A stretch of 64,000 nucleotides of DNA from Azomonas tarimensis (GTDB lineage: Bacteria > Pseudomonadota > Gammaproteobacteria > Pseudomonadales > Pseudomonadaceae). The stretch covers positions 124,001 to 188,000 of the forward strand of contig NZ_JBHRXZ010000022.1 of assembly GCF_042648805.1 (NCBI RefSeq), written 5' to 3'. The position numbers and the translations under genes were made by a program. The notes under the pieces were generated by a model. The model ran no database searches. It was given only the letters and a program-made list of their open reading frames with translations, and was not told where the DNA came from. Shown piece after piece: positions 26,040-33,956 of this stretch (position 1 is its first letter; every line of letters begins with the position of its first letter).

Positions 26040-26552
26040 ATGCCCTTCATGCAACGTCTGACCGGTGGGCTCGCCCGCTCACCCCTGTGGCACCGCTGGC
26101 AAGGCCTGTCGCCGCGCGACCGGATGGCACTGCTGGCGCTCGGCGCCTTCGTCGGCCTGGTGGTGCTCTACCTGGCCATCTGGCAGCCCGCCCAGCGCTC
26201 GCTGGAAGAGGCGCGCGGCTATTACGCACAACAGCGCGACCTCTACCATTACATCGAACAGAACACCGAACTGGCACGGCAGATGTCCCGGGTCAGCCGA
26301 CCGACCCTGGCCCCCGACCAGTTGCAGGGTCTGGTCACCGCCACCGCCCTGCAGCACGGGCTGACCGTGGAGAGCTTCGACAGTGCACGCAACGGCGGGC
26401 TTACCGTCAGCCTGCCGGAAGCCTCCAGCGCCGCGCTGCTCGACTGGATCGCCACCCTGCAGGCGCAGGGCGTGCGCCTCGACGAAGCCAGCCTGCAGCG
26501 GGTCGAGGACGGGGTGGTGACCAGCAACCTCACCCTGCGCACCGGCAGCTGA
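26040..26552 (+). CDS. gspM: Type II secretion protein GspM
   Basis: 170-residue inner-membrane protein (XcpZ-like) that pairs with GspL. The segment LSPRDRMALLALGAFVGLVV leads into its single membrane helix; a coiled stretch and a small periplasmic domain follow. Last gene of the operon. No gspN is present, as is usual for Pseudomonas. Confidence 0.92.
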   Translation: MPFMQRLTGGLARSPLWHRWQGLSPRDRMALLALGAFVGLVVLYLAIWQPAQRSLEEARGYYAQQRDLYHYIEQNTELARQMSRVSRPTLAPDQLQGLVTATALQHGLTVESFDSARNGGLTVSLPEASSAALLDWIATLQAQGVRLDEASLQRVEDGVVTSNLTLRTGS

Positions 26553-26617
26553 GGCCTACCCGGCGACCTTCCGACCGCCGAACCCCGGCCACCGCGCACG
26601 GGGCCGGCCAGACCGGG

Positions 26618-26623
26618 TAGAAT
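26618..26623 (+). promoter_or_regulatory. Probable -10 element of trhP
   Basis: TAGAAT 33 bases before the trhP ATG, in the 104 bases after gspM. The -35 is not obvious. Confidence 0.4.
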
Positions 26624-26656
26624 CCCGACCTTTCCGTTTACCCCGCGAATCCTGCC

Positions 26657-28018
26657 ATGACCGAATTGCTCTCCCCCGCCGGCACCCTGAAATCCATGCG
26701 CTACGCCTACGCCTATGGCGCAGATGCGGTGTACGCGGGCCAGCCGCGCTACAGCCTGCGGGTGCGCAACAACGAGTTCGATCACAAGCACCTGGCGCAG
26801 GGCATCGACGAGGCCCACGCGCTCGGCAAGCAGCTCTACGTGGTGGTCAACATCGCCCCGCACAACGCCAAGCTCAAGACCTTCATCAAGGACCTGCAGC
26901 CGGTGATCGAAATGGCTCCGGACGCGCTGATCATGTCAGATCCCGGGCTGATCATGATGGTTCGCGAGCATTTCCCCGAGATGAACATTCACCTCTCGGT
27001 GCAGGCCAACGCGGTCAACTGGGCCAGTGTCGAGTTCTGGCGGCGCCAGGGACTGACCCGGGCGATCCTCTCGCGGGAGCTGTCGATCGAGGAGATCGGC
27101 CAGATTCGCGAGCAAGTGCCAGGCATGGAGCTGGAGGTGTTCGTCCACGGTGCGCTGTGCATGGCCTACTCCGGGCGCTGCCTGCTGTCCGGCTACCTCA
27201 ACCACCGCGACCCCAACCAGGGCAGCTGCACCAACGCCTGCCGCTGGGAGTACAAGACCCACGAGGGCAAGGAAGACGAGCTGGGCAACATCGTCCACGT
27301 CCACGAGCCGATCCCGGTCAGGCAGGTCTCACCTGACCGGGTCGACCCGACCCTGGGCGCCGGCGCGCCCACCGACAAGGTGATGCTGCTGGAGGAGTCC
27401 AAGCGCCCCGGCGAATACATGGAAGCCTTCGAGGACGAGCATGGCACCTACATCATGAACTCCAAGGACCTGCGCGCCGTGCAGCACGTGGAGAAGCTGG
27501 TGCAGATGGGCGTGCACTCGCTGAAGATCGAAGGTCGCACCAAGAGCCACTACTACGTCGCGCGCACCGCCCAGGTCTATCGGAAGGCCATCGACGACGC
27601 GGCGGCCGGCCGGCCGTTCGACAGGTCGCTGATGGACACCCTGGAATCCCTCGCCCATCGCGGCTACACCGAGGGCTTCCTGCGTCGCCACGTGCACGAC
27701 GAATACCAGAACTACGAACGCGGCTATTCGCTGTCCGAGCGCCAGCAGTTCGTTGGCGAGCTCTCCGGTGAGCGCCGCGGCGGCCTGGCCGAGGTGATCG
27801 TCAAGAACCGCTTTGCCGTCGGCGACCGGCTGGAGCTGATGACCCCGCAGGGTAACCTCAGCTTCAACCTCGAAGCGCTGGAGAAGAAAACCGGCGAGCG
27901 CACCGACGTGGCTCCCGGCGACGGCCACCTCCTCTGGTTGCCGGTGCCGGAAAACGTCGACCTGTCCTACGCCCTGCTGATGCGCGAACTCGACGCGGGC
28001 AGCACCACGCGCGGCTAG
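26657..28018 (+). CDS. trhP: U32 family protein TrhP (tRNA uridine hydroxylation)
   Basis: 453-residue peptidase-U32-family protein closest to E. coli YegQ/TrhP, which takes part in prephenate-dependent 5-hydroxylation of uridine 34 in tRNA. The N-terminus ELLSPAGTLKSMRYAYAYGADAVY and the U32 signature EVFVHGALCMAYSGRC are clear. Additional cysteines in GSCTNACRW fit the proposed iron-sulfur site. The older annotation as a collagenase-like protease is misleading. It stands alone between the secretion operon and the convergent luciferase-like gene. Confidence 0.92.
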   Translation: MTELLSPAGTLKSMRYAYAYGADAVYAGQPRYSLRVRNNEFDHKHLAQGIDEAHALGKQLYVVVNIAPHNAKLKTFIKDLQPVIEMAPDALIMSDPGLIMMVREHFPEMNIHLSVQANAVNWASVEFWRRQGLTRAILSRELSIEEIGQIREQVPGMELEVFVHGALCMAYSGRCLLSGYLNHRDPNQGSCTNACRWEYKTHEGKEDELGNIVHVHEPIPVRQVSPDRVDPTLGAGAPTDKVMLLEESKRPGEYMEAFEDEHGTYIMNSKDLRAVQHVEKLVQMGVHSLKIEGRTKSHYYVARTAQVYRKAIDDAAAGRPFDRSLMDTLESLAHRGYTEGFLRRHVHDEYQNYERGYSLSERQQFVGELSGERRGGLAEVIVKNRFAVGDRLELMTPQGNLSFNLEALEKKTGERTDVAPGDGHLLWLPVPENVDLSYALLMRELDAGSTTRG

Positions 28019-28076
28019 AGACAGACCTTGCCAGGCGGGCCTGCGTTACCCTGGGGTGATGCCTGTCCCGCCAGAT

Positions 28077-29072
28077 CTAGCGCAGGCCCGCGAGAATCTC
28101 GAAGGCCCGGTGCCGGTCCCCTGGCTCGTACAGGTCGCTGGTGAAGATGAGCTCGTCGACGCCCGTCTGCTCCAGCAACACCTCCAGCTGCCCGCGCACC
28201 TTGCCCGGTCCGCCCACCAGCGCCATGCCAAGGAAACTGCCCACGGCTTCCTGCTCGTGGGGCAACCAGCGCCCCTGCATGCTCTCCACCGGCGGGCGCA
28301 GCACCAGGCTCTGGCCGCGCAGCAGCGCCAGCACCCGCTGGTAGGCGGTGGTGGCAAGGTACTCGGCCCGCGCGTCGCTGTCGGCGGCGATCAGCGGCAC
28401 GCCGAGCATCACGTAGGGCTGCTGCAGCGTCTCGGAAGGCGTGAAGTTTTCCCGATAGATGCGGATCGCGTCGTGCATGTAGCGTGGCGCGAAGTGCGAG
28501 GCGAAGGCGTAGGGCAGACCCTTCTGCGCCGCGAGCTGGGCGCTGAACAGGCTGGAGCCGAGCAGCCAGAGCACGACCCCGCTGTCCATCCCCGGCATGG
28601 CGATCACGCCCTGGTTGGGCTGGCGAGGACCGAGCAGGACCTGCAGTTCTTCCACATCGGAGGGAAAGTCGTCGGCACTGCCGAGGCGGTCGCGGCGCAG
28701 CGCACGGGCAGTGAAGGGATCGGCGCCCGGCGCCCGGCCCAGCCCCAGATCGATGCGTCCGGGGTACAGTGCATCGAGGGTGCCGAACTGCTCGGCTACC
28801 ACCAAGGGAGAATGGTTGGGCAGCATCACCCCGCCGGCGCCGACGCGAATCCTCGAGGTGCCGCCCGCCAGATGGCCGATCAGCACCGCGGTGGCCGAGC
28901 TGGCGATACCGTCCATGTTGTGGTGTTCGGCCACCCAGAATCGCTCGAAGCCGAGCCCTTCCACATGGCGGGCCAGGGCCAGGGAGCTGTTCAGGGCCTG
29001 GGCGGCAGTGCCGTCATCACGCACGGGCGCAAGGTCAAGCACGGAAAAGCGCACATCATCGAGTCGGGACAT
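28077..29072 (-). CDS. Luciferase-like (LLM class) flavin-dependent oxidoreductase
   Basis: 331-residue TIM-barrel oxidoreductase of the bacterial luciferase family (MsnO8-like branch). Family blocks are FSVLDLAPVRDDGTAAQAL at the N-terminus, EGLGFERFWVAEHHNMDGIASSATA, VGAGGVMLPNHSPLVVAEQFGTLDALYPGRIDLGLGRAPG and a C-terminal VGGPGKVRGQLEVLLEQTGVDEL. It probably uses reduced flavin and oxygen; substrate unknown. Followed by two small lipoprotein genes upstream on the same strand. Confidence 0.9.
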   Translation of the reverse strand: MSRLDDVRFSVLDLAPVRDDGTAAQALNSSLALARHVEGLGFERFWVAEHHNMDGIASSATAVLIGHLAGGTSRIRVGAGGVMLPNHSPLVVAEQFGTLDALYPGRIDLGLGRAPGADPFTARALRRDRLGSADDFPSDVEELQVLLGPRQPNQGVIAMPGMDSGVVLWLLGSSLFSAQLAAQKGLPYAFASHFAPRYMHDAIRIYRENFTPSETLQQPYVMLGVPLIAADSDARAEYLATTAYQRVLALLRGQSLVLRPPVESMQGRWLPHEQEAVGSFLGMALVGGPGKVRGQLEVLLEQTGVDELIFTSDLYEPGDRHRAFEILAGLR

Positions 29073-29108
29073 CGGAATACTCGGCTGCAGGTTGACGGTC
29101 GGCGGCGC

Positions 29109-29522
29109 TCAATGGCAGCGGGCGACCTGGGCTTCGGCCAGCACCTGGCGGTTGTCATCATAGAGCCAGACCTGAGGCTGGTAGCCCAGCGCTCGTGCCT
29201 CGAGCAGGTAGCGCTGGCCTGGCTGGAAGCCGTCGTACACTAGCACCATGAGACAGTGCAGGTACTGGATGTCGCCGCCGAAACCAGCGCTACCGATTTC
29301 GAAGTCATAGCGTGTCTGCAGTTCATGTCGAGCCGACGGAAGCTGAAAATAACGCCCATCGGGCGTGCGTTGGCCATCGAGCCGGTCGGCCATGAACACG
29401 GCGCTGGGTGGTGTCACGCGCAACTCGACCCAGGCCTGTTCGGGTGAGGGGCTCGGCAGCACGCCCGCGCAACCGCTGAGAAGCAAAGGGCCGAGGAGCC
29501 CTGGCCAGACCCGCCAGGCCAC
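29109..29522 (-). CDS. Small lipoprotein, paralogue A
   Basis: 137-residue predicted lipoprotein with signal and lipobox GPLLLSGC. The mature part shares spaced motifs with the neighbouring gene: GRYFQ, GFGGD, a Cys followed by L-M-V-L-x-YD-x-F-x-x-G-x-RY-L and G-Y-x-P...LYDD. No known domain was recognised. It lies three bases after paralogue B on the same strand, so the two look like a tandem duplication expressed together. Confidence 0.75.
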   Translation of the reverse strand: MAWRVWPGLLGPLLLSGCAGVLPSPSPEQAWVELRVTPPSAVFMADRLDGQRTPDGRYFQLPSARHELQTRYDFEIGSAGFGGDIQYLHCLMVLVYDGFQPGQRYLLEARALGYQPQVWLYDDNRQVLAEAQVARCH

Positions 29523-29525
29523 GGT

Positions 29526-29960
29526 TCAGCCGCCAGCCAGGGTGCTGCCGCAGCCCTTCTCTTCGGCCTGGGCGATCAGGAAGTCCTGCTCGTCGTAGAG
29601 CTTGGCCCAAGGCCGGAAGCCGCGGCCACCGGCCACCAGCCGGTAGCGACTGCCGGCGTCGAAGCGGTCGTAGTGCAGCACCAGCCGGCAGTCGCGCTCC
29701 ATGCCCTGGTCGCCACCCACGTTGGCCGGGCTGACCACGAAGCGATAATTCATGTCCAGCCGGCGACCGCCTGGCGCCACCTGGAAATAGCGGCCATCCT
29801 TGAGCGCCTGATGATCCACGGCCGCGGCCTCGAACGCGGCGTCCTGCTGCAGGGTCTGCAGGTCGATCCAGGCCTGCGCCGGGTCGTGGCGGGGCGGCGG
29901 CAGCAGGGTGGCACAACCTGTCAGGGAAAGGATCAGCAGACCGGGCAGCAGTCCACGCAT
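29526..29960 (-). CDS. Small lipoprotein, paralogue B
   Basis: 144-residue predicted lipoprotein (lipobox LSLTGC) with the same spaced motifs as paralogue A: GRYFQ, NVGGD, a Cys followed by RLVLHYDRFDAGSRYRL, and GFRPWAKLYDEQ. The start at 29960 is supported by AGGAG nine bases upstream; the frame is open to 30305 but overlaps the divergent peptidase gene. Function unknown; outer-membrane anchoring is likely because the residue after the lipobox Cys is not Asp. Confidence 0.78.
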   Translation of the reverse strand: MRGLLPGLLILSLTGCATLLPPPRHDPAQAWIDLQTLQQDAAFEAAAVDHQALKDGRYFQVAPGGRRLDMNYRFVVSPANVGGDQGMERDCRLVLHYDRFDAGSRYRLVAGGRGFRPWAKLYDEQDFLIAQAEEKGCGSTLAGG

Positions 29961-30043
29961 GGGGGAGCTCCTTGAAATCGATGAACCGGCGCGGCGACAC
30001 GACTTCGGCCAGCCAGCATGGGTTACGGCGCAAGGCCGTCGGC

Positions 30044-31105
30044 ATGGACCTCGCCCGACTGCGACCGGTTCCGCTGCTGGCACTGCTCCTGCTGAACGGT
30101 TGTACAACCTATTATGGCCAGCTCGCCGGTGGCCATCTGCAGCTGATGAGCCAGCGTCAGCCGATCCAGGCGATTCTCGACGACAAGGCAGCCGATCCAC
30201 AGCTGCAGGCGCGCCTGGCCCAGGCGCTCGGTGCACGCGCCTTTGCCAGCGGACACCTGGGCCTGCCGGACAACGACAGCTACCGTGCCTATGCCACCCT
30301 GTCACAGCCCTATGCGGTATGGAACCTGTTCGCCACCGAGGCGTATTCCCTGGAGCCGCACACCTGGTGCTTTCCGATTGCCGGCTGCGTCGCCTATCGC
30401 GGCTATTACCGGCAGGGCGCGGCCCGTGCCGAAGCCGCCCGGCTCGGTCATCGGGGCCTGGATACCCAGGTCATCGGCATCGAGGCCTATTCCACCCTCG
30501 GCTGGTTTGCCGATCCCCTGCTGAGCAGCATGCTGTACCGTGACGACGACGGACTCGCTGCGCTCATCTTCCACGAACTGGCACATCAACGGCTGTACCT
30601 TCCCGGCGATACCGAATTCAACGAATCCTATGCCACCTTCGTCGAGCGCGAAGGGCTGCGCCAGTGGCGGGCCCATCGGGGCCTGTCCGACCCGGACGAG
30701 ACGCGCGCCCAGGCACAGCAGCAACTCATCGAACTGATGCTCGACGCCCGGGAGCGGCTGCGCCTTCTCTACGCGCAGCCGCTTGCAGAAGGCGAGATGC
30801 GGCAGCGCAAGCGTGAAGAGTTCAGCGCATTGCGCACCCGCTATCGCCAGCTGCGCGACGAAGCCTGGCAGGGACGTGGCTATTTCGACCACTGGTTCGC
30901 CAGACCACTGAACAATGCCAGCCTCCTGCCGTTCGGTCTTTACCATCGCTGGGTGGAAGCCTTTGCCGCCCTGTTCGAAGCGTCAGAGCGGGATTGGGTA
31001 GCGTTCCACCAAACGGTCGCACGTCTGGCGAGAAAACCACCCGACGAGCGGCGAACGCGACTTGAACGTCTGGAAAAACAACAAGCGGAGCGCTTAGCCC
31101 ACTAA
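30044..31105 (+). CDS. Lipoprotein aminopeptidase (PF10023-like)
   Basis: 353-residue predicted zinc aminopeptidase with a lipobox (LLALLLLNGC) and, near residue 185, HELAHQRLY, an HExxH metallopeptidase motif; FNESYATFVEREG downstream supplies the third ligand glutamate region. This layout fits the putative aminopeptidase family PF10023. The ATG at 30044 starts the signal peptide; the frame extends to 29972 without better support. It is divergent from the two lipoprotein genes and ends 159 bases before the ferritin-like operon. Confidence 0.85.
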   Translation: MDLARLRPVPLLALLLLNGCTTYYGQLAGGHLQLMSQRQPIQAILDDKAADPQLQARLAQALGARAFASGHLGLPDNDSYRAYATLSQPYAVWNLFATEAYSLEPHTWCFPIAGCVAYRGYYRQGAARAEAARLGHRGLDTQVIGIEAYSTLGWFADPLLSSMLYRDDDGLAALIFHELAHQRLYLPGDTEFNESYATFVEREGLRQWRAHRGLSDPDETRAQAQQQLIELMLDARERLRLLYAQPLAEGEMRQRKREEFSALRTRYRQLRDEAWQGRGYFDHWFARPLNNASLLPFGLYHRWVEAFAALFEASERDWVAFHQTVARLARKPPDERRTRLERLEKQQAERLAH

Positions 31106-31132
31106 ACTGGGCGGTATTAGCCTTAGCCCAGC

Positions 31133-31242
31133 GGGTTCCATCTAGTTCATCTATCAATCAAGGCGAATCGATAGCTGGAACCCGAGGGAATTGTCATCGC
31201 AGAGCCCCGGTCCCTTTCAGCAAGCTGTCCCTCACGGGACCG
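31133..31242 (+). promoter_or_regulatory. Leader of the ferritin-like operon with two inverted repeats
   Basis: Two elements precede the ATG at 31265. GGGTTCCA (31133-31140) and TGGAACCC (31176-31183) form a perfect eight-base inverted repeat. CGGTCCC (31208-31214) and GGGACCG (31236-31242) can form a seven-base hairpin 22 bases before the start. GGAAC at 31177 also resembles a -35 element of an ECF sigma factor, but no matching -10 is convincing. Confidence 0.4.
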
Positions 31243-31264
31243 AATTTCCCACTGTGGAGGCGAC

Positions 31265-32431
31265 ATGGACATTTCCGGCATCCTGGATAACAAGGGCACT
31301 CCCCTCGACAAGCAGACGTTCACCTGGAGGGAGATGGCGGGCAAGCCCATCAGCAAGCTCGACGACGATGCTTTCACCCGGGTACGCGTCATTCTCATGA
31401 ACGGCATCGAAACCGACGCCTTGCGCCTGAAGCACGGTATCGCCCGCTTCAACAAGGAACTGCGCCTGCCGCTGGCGGAGATCCGCCGCAGCGAGCAACA
31501 TCAGGCCACTACGGTCAACTGGCTGCTCTCCGCTGACCATTCGCCACTGGAAACCACCGTGGCCTACGAGCAGGTGGCCATCGAAGTGACCGCGGCGGTC
31601 GCCCAGACCGAGCCCGATCCCTACCAGGCGCAGACCTACCGCTTCGGCCTGCTGGAAGATTTCGACCACCTCTACCGCTATTCGGCAATGCTCGACCGTC
31701 TCGAGGGCAAGGATGCGAACAACATCCTGCAGGGCTATACCGACATCATTCCCGGTCGGCCAACCTCGCAGCATCACCGCCATCCGGCTGACGACGTGCG
31801 CGATCACTATGATCGCCAGCACGCCGATCTCATCACCAAGATCCACGCGGCGATGATTACCGCCGCGGAATACCAGACCCACGACTACTACATGAATGTC
31901 GGCCCGCTGTTCGCCGACCCCCTGGCGCGCCAGCTGTACGCTGAAATCGCCTCGGTCGAGGAGCAGCATGTAACCCAGTACGGCTCCCTCACCGACCCGG
32001 GCGAAAGCCACATCGAGAAGTGGATCGTGCACGAAGCGATGGAGGTCTACGCCTACGCCAGCTGCGCCGATCAGGAAACCAACCCGCGCATCAAGGCGAT
32101 CTGGGAGCGCTTCCTGGATTACGAACTGGGCCATTTCAACGTCGCCTGCGAAGCACTGAAGAAAATCGAGGGCCGCGACCCGGCCGAGATTCTCGGCGGG
32201 CCGCTGCCGAAGATGATCGAATTCAAGAGCCAGCGCGACTTCGTGCGCAAGGTGCTCTCCGCCGAGGTGGACCTGCGCGCCCACGGCATCGACTACGTCG
32301 ACAAGTCGCAGGAAGCCGAGGGCTCGCTGGCCTACCGGAACGGCCTGCACGCCGACGGCATCGCCTCGGACATCGTCTCGGCCGGCTACCAGTGGGCGCC
32401 CGGCACCGAACTCATGCGCAAGGCTTCCTGA
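31265..32431 (+). CDS. Large ferritin-like domain protein
   Basis: 388-residue helical protein with two ferritin-like halves. The C-terminal half has a full di-iron ligand set: glutamates before SVEEQH (ExxH), EAMEVYAY, and DYELGH (ExxH). The N-terminal half has weaker matches (RRSEQH, AYEQVAIEV, LLEDFDH), so it may be a degenerate or altered metal site. No signal peptide. GGAGG lies five bases before the ATG. It is followed 11 bases later by a second ferritin-like gene and they share a terminator. A role in iron handling or oxidative defence is inferred only from the fold. Confidence 0.8.
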   Translation: MDISGILDNKGTPLDKQTFTWREMAGKPISKLDDDAFTRVRVILMNGIETDALRLKHGIARFNKELRLPLAEIRRSEQHQATTVNWLLSADHSPLETTVAYEQVAIEVTAAVAQTEPDPYQAQTYRFGLLEDFDHLYRYSAMLDRLEGKDANNILQGYTDIIPGRPTSQHHRHPADDVRDHYDRQHADLITKIHAAMITAAEYQTHDYYMNVGPLFADPLARQLYAEIASVEEQHVTQYGSLTDPGESHIEKWIVHEAMEVYAYASCADQETNPRIKAIWERFLDYELGHFNVACEALKKIEGRDPAEILGGPLPKMIEFKSQRDFVRKVLSAEVDLRAHGIDYVDKSQEAEGSLAYRNGLHADGIASDIVSAGYQWAPGTELMRKAS

Positions 32432-32442
32432 GGAGAACACAC

Positions 32443-33165
32443 ATGGCAGACGCAGCGAAACTGGGCACAAACTTCACCGGCGTACAGATGTCGCCAAAAG
32501 ACTCCAAGAAGATGATGGAAGCCGCCAACCATTGGATGCCGGATGTACCCGGTGACCGCATGCGCATGCTCGAGGAGCGCACCCTGCGCAGCAACGAGGC
32601 GGATCGCATCGGTTCGGTGCCGGTGCCGGGCTCGGCCAAGGGCATGCTCAAGTCCACCTTCGACATGGTGCGCGGCAAGAGCCCCGAATTGCTGGTCGAC
32701 AAGCTCGGCGAGCGGCTGGCCTACGAACGCAATGGCGTGCGCCTTTACGAGGCAATGATCGCCAAGGTCGGCGGCATGGAGAAGGCTGACCCGGCGATGG
32801 TGGGCGCCCTCCAGCAGATCCGTGACGAAGAGTACGAGCACATGCTCACCATTGCCCACGCCATCGAGAGCCTTGGCGCCGATCCGACCGCCCAGACTCC
32901 CTGCGCCGACGTGGTCGGGGTCATGGCCATGGGGATCGTGCAGGTGCTCAGCGATCCGCGCACCAACGTACCGCAGTGCCTGAACGCCCTGCTCACCGTG
33001 GAGCTGGCGGACAACGCCGCCTGGGAGCTGCTGATCGAACTGTCCGAAGCCGCCGGGCACAAGCAGATCGCCGACAGCTTCGTGCGCTGCAAGGTGCAGG
33101 AGGATGAACACCTGATCAAGATCAAGAGCATGATGCGGCGCGATCTTCTGAACGACGTGCAGTAA
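32443..33165 (+). CDS. Ferritin-like di-iron protein
   Basis: 240-residue protein with a canonical four-helix di-iron set in its C-terminal 170 residues: GERLAYERNG, DEEYEH (ExxH), VELADNAAWE and QEDEHLIK (ExxH). This resembles rubrerythrin/bacterioferritin-type sites. The N-terminal 70 residues (to PELLVDKLGERL) have no recognised domain. The start is supported by AGGAGA 9-10 bases upstream; the longer frame from 32020 lies inside the preceding gene. Probably cytoplasmic. Substrate and partner unknown. Confidence 0.82.
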   Translation: MADAAKLGTNFTGVQMSPKDSKKMMEAANHWMPDVPGDRMRMLEERTLRSNEADRIGSVPVPGSAKGMLKSTFDMVRGKSPELLVDKLGERLAYERNGVRLYEAMIAKVGGMEKADPAMVGALQQIRDEEYEHMLTIAHAIESLGADPTAQTPCADVVGVMAMGIVQVLSDPRTNVPQCLNALLTVELADNAAWELLIELSEAAGHKQIADSFVRCKVQEDEHLIKIKSMMRRDLLNDVQ

Positions 33166-33185
33166 ACGACTTGTGCGTGAGCTTT

Positions 33186-33219
33186 GCCGGCGACGCCCCT
33201 GGGCCCGCCGGTTTTTTTT
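33186..33219 (+). terminator. Intrinsic terminator of the ferritin-like operon
   Basis: Stem CCGGCG with CGCCGG around a 12-base loop, followed by eight T residues from 33212. Confidence 0.85.
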
Positions 33220-33278
33220 GCCTGCGCCTGGCCGACAGCCGAGTCAGCGGCTACGCCTCCTCAAGCCTTGACCCTCCC

Positions 33279-33842
33279 TCAGGTCGACAGCGCCTGAGCC
33301 GCCTCCCAGCCACCGTGCTCCAGATAGCCCTCCTTGAGCCGCACATAGTTGTCCGCCGAATAACTGAAGAACCGACGCTCGTCATCGTTCAGCGGCCGAA
33401 CCTGCTTGACCGGCCGGCCCACATAGAGAAAGCCGCTCTCCAGGGTCTTGCCCGGTGGCACCAGGCTACCGGCGCCGATCATCACTTCGTCCTCCACCAC
33501 GGCACCGTCCATGACGATGCTGCCCATGCCCACCAACACCCGATTGCCGATGCGGCAACCGTGCAGGGTGACCTGATGGCCGACGGTCACTTCATCGCCG
33601 ACGACCAGCGGATAGCCGTCGGGATTGAACGGCCCGGCATGGGTGATGTGCAGCACGCTGCCGTCCTGGATGCTGGTGCGCGAACCGATGCGAATGTGGT
33701 GCATGTCGCCGCGGATCACCGCCAGCGGCCAGACCGAGCAGTCGGCGCCTAACGCCACGTCGCCGATGATCACGGCGGACTCGTCGATGAAGGTGCGTTC
33801 GCCGATATCCGGCGTCATGTTGCGATAGTTGCGAATCGTCAC
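33279..33842 (-). CDS. Gamma-carbonic-anhydrase-like hexapeptide protein
   Basis: 187-residue left-handed beta-helix protein of the YrdA/PaaY type. Repeats such as VIIGDVALGADCSVWPLAVIRGDMHHIRIG and the histidines in HITHAG and VGHQVTLHGC provide the trimeric zinc site of gamma carbonic anhydrases. The GTG at 33842 is chosen (MTIRNYRNMTPD), with GAGG nine bases upstream; the frame opens much further but covers prlC antisense. Whether it is an active anhydrase is not known. Divergent from prlC. Confidence 0.88.
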   Translation of the reverse strand: MTIRNYRNMTPDIGERTFIDESAVIIGDVALGADCSVWPLAVIRGDMHHIRIGSRTSIQDGSVLHITHAGPFNPDGYPLVVGDEVTVGHQVTLHGCRIGNRVLVGMGSIVMDGAVVEDEVMIGAGSLVPPGKTLESGFLYVGRPVKQVRPLNDDERRFFSYSADNYVRLKEGYLEHGGWEAAQALST

Positions 33843-33956
33843 GATAGAAACCCTCAAGCTGCGGTGGCGTGCATTTGTCTTTAAGATGGAACCACGAGCG
33901 CCTGCCATGCGTCCGCTGTGGTCAGACGTTGAACCGACTGAAAATCCAGGTGAACC

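Noticed and set aside
30044..31105. Treating the HExxH lipoprotein and the DUF4105 protein as one peptidase family
   Set aside because: They share only the short HExxH motif; the remaining domains differ.
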